From the IMG/VR virus record IMGVR_UViG_3300037485_000561, positions 1 to 39,022 of that record: a stretch of DNA of 39,022 nucleotides; one strand, written 5' to 3'. How positions within the stretch are numbered: position 1 is the first letter of the stretch; the number at the start of each line of letters is the position of its first letter. This DNA is from a virus. Of the stretch, positions 6,587 to 12,853 are shown one piece after another. The notes beneath the pieces are model-generated. The model did no database searches. It was not told where the DNA came from and saw nothing but the letters and a program-made list of their open reading frames with translations. The translations under genes and the position numbers were made by a program.

Positions 6587-7805
6587 TGAGTTCTTCCACT
6601 AAAGTTAAAAAAGCTCGGGTTGCGGTGGCGGGGACAACTCCGTTACCGAGGAGTCTGAGTTCGTCGGTACGATTGTCACAGGTGACGCACAGCTCGGCAT
6701 AGTCCATCCCACGGGCACTCCCATTAGCGTATCGACCCAACGTGGGTTCAGTTTGCCCGCATTCTGTCTGCTCAATGTTACCTTCCCATCGGCCAATCGT
6801 TTTGCTGCAACTTCCGGTGTCGATGCCAGATGACTGTCTCCCACAATCGATGTTGCCCAGTTGTCCTGCTTCACTTGCTCCTCTAACACTTTCCCCCCAG
6901 TCCCCGGCGCCCGACTCCCTGGGCATCCCGCTCTTGGCGTTGCCCACGATTTGATCTGGTCGTTTAAGTTCTTCGACCGATCTGGATTCGTGAATCTCTC
7001 CGCATCCCCGCTCCGAAAGTCCCTGCTCTGCGGCGTTGCCCACGACGCTCTCACCGCTTGCGCTGGCAGCGCATAATTCCCCGCCGAATCCCTCATGTTT
7101 GGCCCGCTGTGTTGAGGATCGCTGGCTTTCGGCGTTGCCCACGACTCGGGGCGGTTCCCATCCGTACTGGTGCTCACCGGGGCGACTAGGCCAGATTCCA
7201 CTGCCTGCACCGCTACATCCAGCGTATCCATTGATATCTTTCCATTCCTGATGCGTCCTCCCACATAGCCGCCCTTGTAATCTCTCGTCGATGAGGTGAG
7301 CCAAGATGAAGACCCGCTTTCTCTGGTGCGGAGCGCCAACTTCACTCGCGCTGAATATGCCCCACGACACTTGGTAACCCATGCTTCCCAGTTCTTCAAT
7401 GACTGCTCGGAGTCCGAGGGAGACGTGTCCTTCGACGTTCTCAAAGAAGCAAACTCGGGGCTGCATGAGTCTAATTCCATCTGCGATGAATGGCCAGAGG
7501 TGTCGGGGATCTTCGGTGCCAAGTCGCTTCCCGGCTGCGGAGAATGGCTGGCATGGGTAGCCGCCAGAGAGGATGTCCACCTTTCCACGAAACCCTGACC
7601 AAGGGAAGGTCTTAAGATTCGTCCAGATAGGTGCTGCGTCCAAGAGTCCCGCTTCCATTTTAGCGACCAAGTTCGCGCAGGCGTAACCTTCGATCTCAGA
7701 AAAAGCGATTGTGCGCAGATCTGGGATTGCTCGTTTAAGTCCGAGATCAATGCCGCCGTATCCAGCGCAGAGACTAACGTGTGTAATTGTTTGGGGAGTA
7801 TCCAT
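6552..7805 (-). CDS. DNA (cytosine-5) methyltransferase
   Basis: The 417-aa protein carries the C5-methyltransferase motifs in normal order: motif I SLCAGYGGIDLGL (residues 11-23), motif IV GGYPCQPFS with catalytic Cys85, motif VI FENVEG (121-126), motif VIII APHQRKRVFIL (158-168) and motif X LGNGVVPATA (from 386). Between VIII and X lies a long variable target-recognition region with repeated VVGNAES, VVGNAAE and IVGNAKS. It transfers a methyl group from S-adenosylmethionine to cytosine, probably to protect phage DNA from host restriction. No cognate endonuclease is seen. A second frame on the same strand is open over nearly the whole gene (see 6605-7810). Upstream of the ATG there is no SD. 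Its end overlaps the helicase start by 35 bases. Confidence 0.92.
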   Translation of the reverse strand: MDTPQTITHVSLCAGYGGIDLGLKRAIPDLRTIAFSEIEGYACANLVAKMEAGLLDAAPIWTNLKTFPWSGFRGKVDILSGGYPCQPFSAAGKRLGTEDPRHLWPFIADGIRLMQPRVCFFENVEGHVSLGLRAVIEELGSMGYQVSWGIFSASEVGAPHQRKRVFILAHLIDERLQGRLCGRTHQEWKDINGYAGCSGAGSGIWPSRPGEHQYGWEPPRVVGNAESQRSSTQRAKHEGFGGELCAASASGESVVGNAAEQGLSERGCGEIHESRSVEELKRPDQIVGNAKSGMPRESGAGDWGESVRGASEAGQLGNIDCGRQSSGIDTGSCSKTIGRWEGNIEQTECGQTEPTLGRYANGSARGMDYAELCVTCDNRTDELRLLGNGVVPATATRAFLTLVEELNESPSLPTSSR

Positions 7806-7810
7806 GTCAT
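6605..7810 (-). CDS. Candidate overprinted gene inside the methyltransferase (401 aa)
   Basis: This is a second same-strand frame, shifted relative to the methyltransferase. Its ATG at 7810 lies five bases before the methyltransferase ATG; a TTG at 7852 would add 14 residues. It is open for 401 codons and stops 18 bases before the helicase start. The product has patterned sequence: TSKDTSPSD, NWEAWVTK, four repeats SWATPKA, SWATPQS, SWATPRA and NWATSIV, then LNPRWVDTLMGVPVGWT. These WxTP and LNPxWVxxLMGxPxGWT motifs are ones I recognise from many phage proteins annotated near or as methyltransferases. The same DNA encodes VGNA in one frame and WATP in the other. It may be a true overlapping gene or a conserved shadow frame that databases have absorbed. 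Confidence 0.45.
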   Translation of the reverse strand: MTWILPKQLHTLVSALDTAALISDLNEQSQICAQSLFLRSKVTPARTWSLKWKRDSWTQHLSGRILRPSLGQGFVERWTSSLAATHASHSPQPGSDLAPKIPDTSGHSSQMELDSCSPEFASLRTSKDTSPSDSEQSLKNWEAWVTKCRGAYSARVKLALRTRESGSSSWLTSSTRDYKGGYVGGRIRNGKISMDTLDVAVQAVESGLVAPVSTSTDGNRPESWATPKASDPQHSGPNMRDSAGNYALPAQAVRASWATPQSRDFRSGDAERFTNPDRSKNLNDQIKSWATPRAGCPGSRAPGTGGKVLEEQVKQDNWATSIVGDSHLASTPEVAAKRLADGKVTLSRQNAGKLNPRWVDTLMGVPVGWTMPSCASPVTIVPTNSDSSVTELSPPPQPELF

Positions 7811-7852
7811 TGGGAAAATTTGCGCGTTGAACAGTCGCGCCCCTGCACCCAA

Positions 7853-8269
7853 TTAGAATGGGTTGGTTTCTGGCAGGTATTTCTTAATCTTCAGCGTCTT
7901 CTTTTCTTCCTTGGTGTCCTCTTTGACCCAAGTCTCTTCCTCGAGCTTGATCTTCACCTTCTGGCCAACGAACTGACTCACGAAGTCTTGGAAGACCTTG
8001 GCTTTGGAAAAGTCGAGTTCCTGGCCTTCGCTGATCTTGATCAGTGGAAGCGCGGCCAGCAGCGAATTGACGCGCCACCAGACGGACTCGCGGTTGAGGA
8101 AATTGTCAGACGCCACGCTGCCGTCTTCGCCGCGGAAGATCAGCTTAACGAGGTCTTCACCTTTCGTGGTGAGTGATGCCTCAGCCTTCACGATTTCGGT
8201 CGAGTAGATGCCGGGAGCATCAAACGATTTTGTGGAAGCGGAGGAACGGTCTACTTTGAATAGTGCCAT
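7853..8269 (-). CDS. Possible ssDNA-binding protein (DUF669-like, 138 aa)
   Basis: The protein is strand-rich with a hydrophobic and charged alternation: APGIYSTEIVKAEASLTTKGEDLVKLIFRG, then a helical FVSQFVGQKVKIKLEEE and a basic strand-rich end (TLKIKKYLPETNPF). This matches the phage DUF669 style, whose members are often found next to recE/recT-type genes and are thought to bind ssDNA. Its place directly upstream of the methyltransferase and next to the RecE-like exonuclease supports a role in replication and recombination. The leader is A/C-rich (CCAACTAAAAAATC before ATG) without SD. The family assignment rests on general pattern and context. Confidence 0.55.
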   Translation of the reverse strand: MALFKVDRSSASTKSFDAPGIYSTEIVKAEASLTTKGEDLVKLIFRGEDGSVASDNFLNRESVWWRVNSLLAALPLIKISEGQELDFSKAKVFQDFVSQFVGQKVKIKLEEETWVKEDTKEEKKTLKIKKYLPETNPF

Positions 8270-8290
8270 GATTTTTTAGTTGGTTTGGGA

Positions 8291-9091
8291 TTATTGGTTG
8301 TTGTTTGAAGTCGCCCATTTTGGGAGCGAAAGTGTTTTGACCTCGGATGGGTACGATGGCCAGGAGTCGAACGCGATGCAGTTGCCGAGCATTTGGATCT
8401 GCTTCTGACGCTCGGCCTCGGCCAGCATCAGATCCGCGGTATCCAGCTCATACACGGCTACGGCATAGGGCGCCTCTTTTTCTACAGCTACGAAAAGAAA
8501 CCGTGTCAGGTTCATGCCAAGTTCCTTTCCGAGTGACAGGTAGTGCGCAGCCTGAACGTGGTAGCGGTAGTTGGCCACGCTGCGGGCGAATCCTGCTGGC
8601 GTCGCGTCCTCAGTGGTCTTGAGGTCGAGGATCGTCTCGTTGGTAACGTAGTCGAGCCGGCCCTTCATCAGGATGCCATCGATCACGGCGAACAGAGAAA
8701 CCTCGGCGGCGCCGGTGTTGAGTAGCTTCTTGACCACCGGATGCTGACGCACGCTCTGAGTCATCGCGTGGATCTGCGATGCCTCGTCGTGCGTGATGAT
8801 GTCTTTGCCCTCGTTCTCGGCCTTAAACTGCTCCCAGATCGATTTGCCCTCCTTGGTGCGACGATCCACGATGGGAGCCACGACAACGCGGTCAGCGTAC
8901 AGCTCAGGCTGGAACACGCTCATGTGGGTGAGCGTGCCAAGGCGCATGGCCGGCGTCTCCTCGCGTTCTGCGGTCAACCAGTGCTTGTAGTGCGCCGGAC
9001 TTTTACGGAACTGGTCGAGACCAGACTTGGAGATGCCGTCAGACTTGTGATAATTTTCTGCGGACAGATTGTAATAGATATTGGGATTCAT
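8291..9091 (-). CDS. RecE / exonuclease VIII-like PDDEXK nuclease
   Basis: The 266-aa protein opens with YYNLSAENYHKSDGISKSGLDQF, the typical start of phage exonuclease VIII-like proteins (PF12684 type). It then shows MRLGTLTHM, and the PDDEXK core GRLDYV followed by ILDLKTTED (D and ExK-equivalent D-L-K), then the HVQAAHYLS helix with the conserved Gln. It should resect duplex DNA from ends, making 3' single strands for the annealing protein two genes away (9497). Together they make a RecET or lambda-Red type recombination pair. The leader ends AATCCCACCCA before ATG, with no SD. Confidence 0.87.
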   Translation of the reverse strand: MNPNIYYNLSAENYHKSDGISKSGLDQFRKSPAHYKHWLTAEREETPAMRLGTLTHMSVFQPELYADRVVVAPIVDRRTKEGKSIWEQFKAENEGKDIITHDEASQIHAMTQSVRQHPVVKKLLNTGAAEVSLFAVIDGILMKGRLDYVTNETILDLKTTEDATPAGFARSVANYRYHVQAAHYLSLGKELGMNLTRFLFVAVEKEAPYAVAVYELDTADLMLAEAERQKQIQMLGNCIAFDSWPSYPSEVKTLSLPKWATSNNNQ

Positions 9092-9100
9092 TGGGTGGGA

Positions 9101-9493
9101 TTATTCTTCGTTTTGGATTTCAACGTACTCGGCGACACGTTCGTCGGAGCACTTTGCCATGTGCATCAAATGACTTTGCCAGCCGAGCGGTGCGGCTTCG
9201 TACTCGGCTTCGAGAAGCGCCATGATGGCTTGCTCAAGGCCAAGCAGAACAGTAGCGCAAATTGCAGGATCCTCGTATGAATCGGAAGCGTAGGAGCCGG
9301 CTTCGGCGCTCGCTTCTTGCAGGATCTTTTGGATGTCGGGCTTTTCGCCATCGAACATAATTCGTTCAACGACATGCTCGAAGTGTTCGCCGTATTGTTT
9401 GCAGCCTTCTTCAAAGGCGTCTTCGTCGTTGATGACATAGGCGTTGCAGGCATATAGTTTTGCAGTGAGTAGGGTGACAGCTAGTTGGTGCAT
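9101..9493 (-). CDS. Hypothetical acidic protein (130 aa)
   Basis: An acidic, mostly helical protein (EDAFEEGCKQYGEHFEHVVERIMFDGE, then LGLEQAIMALLEAEYEAAP) that ends VEIQNEE. There is no recognisable motif. It lies between the exonuclease and annealing protein genes with only a few bases either side. By position it may modulate that pair or mimic nucleic acid by charge, but this is speculation. Function unknown. Confidence 0.65.
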   Translation of the reverse strand: MHQLAVTLLTAKLYACNAYVINDEDAFEEGCKQYGEHFEHVVERIMFDGEKPDIQKILQEASAEAGSYASDSYEDPAICATVLLGLEQAIMALLEAEYEAAPLGWQSHLMHMAKCSDERVAEYVEIQNEE

Positions 9494-9496
9494 GGT

Positions 9497-10291
9497 TTAT
9501 TTGGATTGAGAGGTTACGGCTTCGAGAAACATTTTGGAGTTGCTGAGGATTTTCTTGGCAAAGTCAGGAGCGACATCGCGGAAGGTCTGGCCTTCAGAGA
9601 TTTGTTTTTTGGCGATCAAGTAAGCATTCACAGATGCTTCGTGGTCGATCAAGATCGCAGAAAGCTGGTCAACGTAGGACTCAACGATTGGCTCGACCTT
9701 GATGGGATCCTGAGCCGGCGCCGAGTTGTTTGAGTCTTGGATCTCTTCTGGCGTGTAGACGCCGAACACAACCTCGGGCGCCAGCAAACGCACGGCCTCA
9801 GAGATCACGCGGGCGGTCAACATTTGCCTCGGGAACTTGCGCCAGTTGTCTTTCATTTTGCCATCGCGGCTGACGGCAACGCCGTTGGTCACGAAGTCCT
9901 CGAGTCGAGCCGAGAATGGAAGCGAGTTGCCCCGGAGTGTAAACGTGGCCTCGACGACCTTGTCATCGCGCTTCGTCCACTTAACGGTGCCGCCACTCAA
10001 CTGGAACTTGGCCAGCATGGCGTCAGCACGCATCGAGAGCTTGCCCTCGATCATGTGGTAGGTCTTGGCCAGCTCGAGCGGTGGCTTCTTTTCGCTGATG
10101 CACTGGAGCGCGAGCACCTGGCCCTGCTCCACCTTAGTGCAGCCAAACATTCCAGAGCTGGCGATGATCTCTCCTAAGCGTTCTACGGCTGCCAGAGGAT
10201 CTGACATCCGATTATAGACATCTTGCTCATGGAGCGCGATGTGTTGCGATGGGCCACCTTGCGTGGCGATTGTGTATGTTGGGTTATTCAT
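9497..10291 (-). CDS. RecT-like ssDNA annealing protein (264 aa)
   Basis: The middle of the protein carries the RecT-family style core: GQVLALQCISEKKPPLELAKTYHMIEGKLSMRADAML, then a strand region (VKWTKRDDKVVEATFTLRG) and WRKFPRQMLTARVISEAVRLLAPEVVFGVYTPEEI. This last stretch is very typical of phage RecT-type recombinases. It would coat and pair the 3' single strands made by the RecE-like exonuclease. The N-terminal 40 residues and the Asn/Pro-rich tail are less conserved. The start context is TCTCAGTCCA before ATG, with no SD. Confidence 0.85.
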   Translation of the reverse strand: MNNPTYTIATQGGPSQHIALHEQDVYNRMSDPLAAVERLGEIIASSGMFGCTKVEQGQVLALQCISEKKPPLELAKTYHMIEGKLSMRADAMLAKFQLSGGTVKWTKRDDKVVEATFTLRGNSLPFSARLEDFVTNGVAVSRDGKMKDNWRKFPRQMLTARVISEAVRLLAPEVVFGVYTPEEIQDSNNSAPAQDPIKVEPIVESYVDQLSAILIDHEASVNAYLIAKKQISEGQTFRDVAPDFAKKILSNSKMFLEAVTSQSK

Positions 10292-10340
10292 TGGACTGAG
10301 AAAAAGTGATGTGCTCTAGTGCGAGCGGGGATTCATTGGG

Positions 10341-10374
10341 GGCGGCGTTGGCTTAGGCTGGCGCCGCCTTTCTT
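10341..10374 (+). terminator. Terminator-like hairpin in plus orientation inside the minus block
   Basis: GGCGGCG (10341-10347) pairs with CGCCGCC (10362-10368). With GU pairs the stem extends to about 12 bp around a TTAG loop, and TTTCTTATTTT follows. Read on the plus strand this is a terminator shape; read on the minus strand there is no U run and the GU pairs become mismatches. It lies between the resolvase end and the recT start, in a stretch with no plus-strand gene. Confidence 0.4.
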
Positions 10375-10840
10375 ATTTTGTGGGATTAACCGCTTTGGCG
10401 TAATCCAAGATCAGCAACGCATCAGCCGTTTTTAATGTAACGTCGAGTGTCGGAAAACGTCGCACTGCCTCTGACTTCAATTTGTTTTTCCACTCGGTGG
10501 TGCCGCTGCAATCTTTTTTGGTGCCGAGTTTAAAGTGCTTCTGCCAGTCGTGCGGCTTGACCAATACAACGCGGATTCCGAGCGCAGTGGCGGCGCCCTC
10601 AATGTAGCCAAAGTTTCTAAACAGCACCGCAGCAGATGATGCTGGAATCGCCTTGCCGACAAATTTTGGGATGTCCTCGATCCAGATCTCTGGGTGTGGA
10701 TTGCCGACGACTAGGCCGCGCATCAGATCGATGACATCGCAGACGCTGGCCGGCATACCAGCAGCACCGATGACGCCATGATTGTCCCACGCAATGCCGC
10801 CAGATGCACCGGGATCGACTGCTATGATGAGATTACTCAT
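10373..10840 (-). CDS. RuvC-like Holliday junction resolvase (155 aa)
   Basis: RNase H-fold motifs of the RuvC family are visible: AVDPGASGGIAWD near the N-terminus (D9 as first catalytic Asp), IWIEDIPKF in the middle (second acidic residue), and TADALLILDYA near the end (last catalytic Asp). The length fits compact phage resolvases. It should cut four-way junctions before packaging and completes the exonuclease and annealing set downstream. The ATG overlaps the stop of the endolysin gene (ATGA at 10837-10840). The region 10292-10372 downstream holds only a hairpin. Confidence 0.85.
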   Translation of the reverse strand: MSNLIIAVDPGASGGIAWDNHGVIGAAGMPASVCDVIDLMRGLVVGNPHPEIWIEDIPKFVGKAIPASSAAVLFRNFGYIEGAATALGIRVVLVKPHDWQKHFKLGTKKDCSGTTEWKNKLKSEAVRRFPTLDVTLKTADALLILDYAKAVNPTK

Positions 10841-11193
10841 AAAGCGGCCTTAATTTTCGCCCAATATTTGTCGGCCAGATGAGCGCGCTTGGGGCCGGCA
10901 TTCCAGATGCGGGCCTTAAATTCATCAGACTTTCCTTTGCCGTAGTGCTCGGTGTAGATCACAAACATCTCGCGTGATTTAATCGGATCAAATCGGTCGT
11001 TTAAAGTGTAATTCTTTTTGGAGATCCTGTTGCAGTCGATCACGGTGATTTCCCAAATTTGCCCTATGCCAACAGCACGCCCCTGATCACCGATTGCCCT
11101 TGGGTTGTTGTTGCTTTCGACCTTGCAGATAGCCTGCCAGAGATCGGCCTTGAGTGGCGCCGCCAAAGCGACGAGGAGTACGAGGTATTTCAT
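10837..11193 (-). CDS. Secreted lytic transglycosylase / endolysin (118 aa)
   Basis: Residues 1-16 form a signal peptide or signal-anchor (MKYLVLLVALAAPLKA). The rest is a small lysozyme-like domain: ICKVESNNNPRAIGDQGRAVGIGQIW, where E26 in KVESNNNP is the expected catalytic acid and GxAxGIGQIW is the second goose-type/transglycosylase signature. ARIWNAGP near the end matches the third conserved block. It would cleave peptidoglycan in the periplasm at lysis. A signal sequence means export could occur without the holin, as in SAR-type endolysins. It lies downstream of the holin and XhlA-like genes. Confidence 0.85.
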   Translation of the reverse strand: MKYLVLLVALAAPLKADLWQAICKVESNNNPRAIGDQGRAVGIGQIWEITVIDCNRISKKNYTLNDRFDPIKSREMFVIYTEHYGKGKSDEFKARIWNAGPKRAHLADKYWAKIKAAL

Positions 11194-11232
11194 TGAGCCG
11201 CCAACTTGAGCGCCGTAAAACCCAACGTCAAG

Positions 11233-11499
11233 TTATTTTTTTGTGGTGGGACGATGCCACGTCTGAATACGAATGCCAGCAGTAGAAATTGCGGTGCCGG
11301 TAAACTTTTCCAGATGTCCAGAAGCGAGTCCGCGCCGCAGGTATTTATGCGCGGTGCCGATGGCTATCTCTAGCGACTCGGCGAACTCCTCGGTCGTCAT
11401 CCAGCCTTTGCCTTTTGGCTCGCGCGTCTTAGCAGACAGCACCTCGCGCAGTTCGTGCGCCCAATTAGGCGCTGTAGATTTTGACTTCGCTCGCGGCAT
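11233..11499 (-). CDS. HTH protein (88 aa)
   Basis: A basic N-terminus (MPRAKSKSTAPNW) is followed by a winged-helix-like core: WMTTEEFAESLEIAIGTAHKYLRRGLASGHLEKFTG. TTEEFAESLEI / GTAHKYLRRGLA is a good helix-turn-helix. It overlaps the start of the phosphoesterase-gene end by 35 bases. A transcription regulator within the lysis region is the simplest inference; target unknown. Confidence 0.65.
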   Translation of the reverse strand: MPRAKSKSTAPNWAHELREVLSAKTREPKGKGWMTTEEFAESLEIAIGTAHKYLRRGLASGHLEKFTGTAISTAGIRIQTWHRPTTKK

Positions 11500-12214
11500 A
11501 AAATTGACCGTTAATATTTCTGGTTTGAAAAAGCTGATAGGTGCCGTCTGGAAACAAAATACCGTAGGCCCAACCTTGCGACCACTTTAACTTCCCAGTT
11601 TTTTTATTACAATAATCCATATCGCGCACGCAGAGGCAACCAATACTCCGAGCCTCGGTAGGTTCACGCGCTGCCACGGATGCACTTTCGATAGAGTGAA
11701 TATGGCCGTGCAGACAATTGCCATAGATTGCCGCGTGCGTTCGACACGCGCTAACTCCTGCGTGGAATCCGTGCAGCACTGATAGTTTTCCGAGATTGAG
11801 CACTCCGAGATCGCTGTCATATGGCAGCATCTTCGCTTTGCATCGTTTGACCGTTGCCTCGAGTTGCTTGATGCCGTCGTTGGCATAGTCGCGCATCACG
11901 CCGGTGGCAGATCCTCGGAAGTCGTAGATCCGCTCGTCGTGATTGCCGCGGAGAAAATGGTTGCTCTTACCACCCTCGAAAAATCGTCGCAGGAAGTCGC
12001 TGCCCATTTCCCAATCTTCCGCCAGGCTCGCCGCCTTCTCGTCGTCGCTGGCGCCACGCCTAAGATTCCTTAGATCAAACGCATCGCCTGCATGTACCCT
12101 CACCTCTGGTTTCCAGTCTTTCATAAAAGACCAGAGCGCACCAACACTAGCAGCGTCGGCCATGTCGCCATGATTGTCCGACACGACGATGAAGCGTTGG
12201 CCTTTGTGAGACAT
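11465..12214 (-). CDS. Calcineurin-like metallophosphoesterase (249 aa)
   Basis: All five metal-binding blocks of the calcineurin-like superfamily are visible in order: VVSDNHGD, HAGDAFD, LRGNHDE, LHGFHAG and CLHGHIHS. The enzyme should bind two metal ions and cleave a phosphomonoester or phosphodiester. The substrate cannot be read from sequence: 2',3'-cyclic or cyclic dinucleotides, nucleic acid ends and phosphoproteins are all known for the family. It lies in the lysis region, with its ATG joined as TAATG to the XhlA-like gene. A role against nucleotide-signalling defences is possible but is only inference. Confidence 0.87.
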   Translation of the reverse strand: MSHKGQRFIVVSDNHGDMADAASVGALWSFMKDWKPEVRVHAGDAFDLRNLRRGASDDEKAASLAEDWEMGSDFLRRFFEGGKSNHFLRGNHDERIYDFRGSATGVMRDYANDGIKQLEATVKRCKAKMLPYDSDLGVLNLGKLSVLHGFHAGVSACRTHAAIYGNCLHGHIHSIESASVAAREPTEARSIGCLCVRDMDYCNKKTGKLKWSQGWAYGILFPDGTYQLFQTRNINGQFYAASEVKIYSA

Positions 12215-12441
12215 TACTTGTTCGAGAACTTAATTGCTTCCCAGAGCATCATCACGCCGGCCGTGATCGTTGCCATGATGCCACGCTGGTGCCATTTCTC
12301 ATGCTCGAGCACGGTGACGCGGCCATTGGTCTTAGTTACCTGGCTGCGGATCTCCTCGAGGATCTGATCCTGAGCGTCCATGCGCTGCAGCACGCGGGCA
12401 AACATTGAGTCGGTGCTGTTGGGATTGTAGTCGTCGCTCAT
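12214..12441 (-). CDS. XhlA-like small membrane protein (75 aa)
   Basis: The layout is a polar head, a coiled coil (FARVLQRMDAQDQILEEIR, TNGRVTVLEHE), then one C-terminal membrane helix (GIMATITAGVMMLWEAI) with a short basic end. This is the shape of haemolysin XhlA-type proteins encoded beside holins and endolysins. Its start overlaps the holin stop (ATGA) and its stop overlaps the phosphoesterase start. A holin partner or spanin-like role is likely; there is no sequence proof. Confidence 0.65.
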   Translation of the reverse strand: MSDDYNPNSTDSMFARVLQRMDAQDQILEEIRSQVTKTNGRVTVLEHEKWHQRGIMATITAGVMMLWEAIKFSNK

Positions 12442-12851
12442 TTTGATTTGCTCCTCATTTCCATGATTTTTTCAAGCGTTCTGCCACCAAAATAAAACGA
12501 CATGATTAGCATGCCCCATTGGCCAAGTAGAGCAACGTAGGACTCGTTGGCATTATAGCCGAAAGCACTCATGCCAGCGAACACGAAATAGCCCGCTAGG
12601 ATTGCCGCCAAAGTCATGGGTCTGATGTTCTTTGACCACCATGAGTCCGACGCCATATCTGCTTTCAATCGTTCCGTGAGATTGTTTTGCTCGGTCTTAT
12701 ACGCTTCCAAGTCCGCATTCATTTTGGCCAGCTCGCCGTTCTGCGCCAGCGTCGCTAATTCCAACTGAGCCTTGGCCTTTGCCTCTGGGTCAGGAATCAA
12801 TTTGTCGATCAGCTTTGTGCCGATCCCAAGAATTTCAGCGAGTGGAAACAT
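12438..12851 (-). CDS. Holin, GTA/3TM-type (137 aa)
   Basis: The first half is helical and charged (DPEAKAKAQLELATLAQNGELAK). Then comes DMASDSWWSKNIRPMTLAAILA, the hallmark of the 3TM holin family first noted in gene transfer agents (PF11351). Two membrane helices follow (MTLAAILAGYFVFAGMSAF, YVALLGQWGMLIMSFYFGG) and the protein ends KIMEMRSKSK. It should form the inner-membrane lesion at lysis. It is immediately followed by the XhlA-like gene and, further on, the endolysin. Confidence 0.85.
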   Translation of the reverse strand: MFPLAEILGIGTKLIDKLIPDPEAKAKAQLELATLAQNGELAKMNADLEAYKTEQNNLTERLKADMASDSWWSKNIRPMTLAAILAGYFVFAGMSAFGYNANESYVALLGQWGMLIMSFYFGGRTLEKIMEMRSKSK

Positions 12852-12853
12852 GG

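Noticed and set aside
8741-9280. 179-codon plus-strand frame across the exonuclease and hypothetical genes
   Set aside because: It spans two well-supported minus-strand genes and reads as an antisense shadow.
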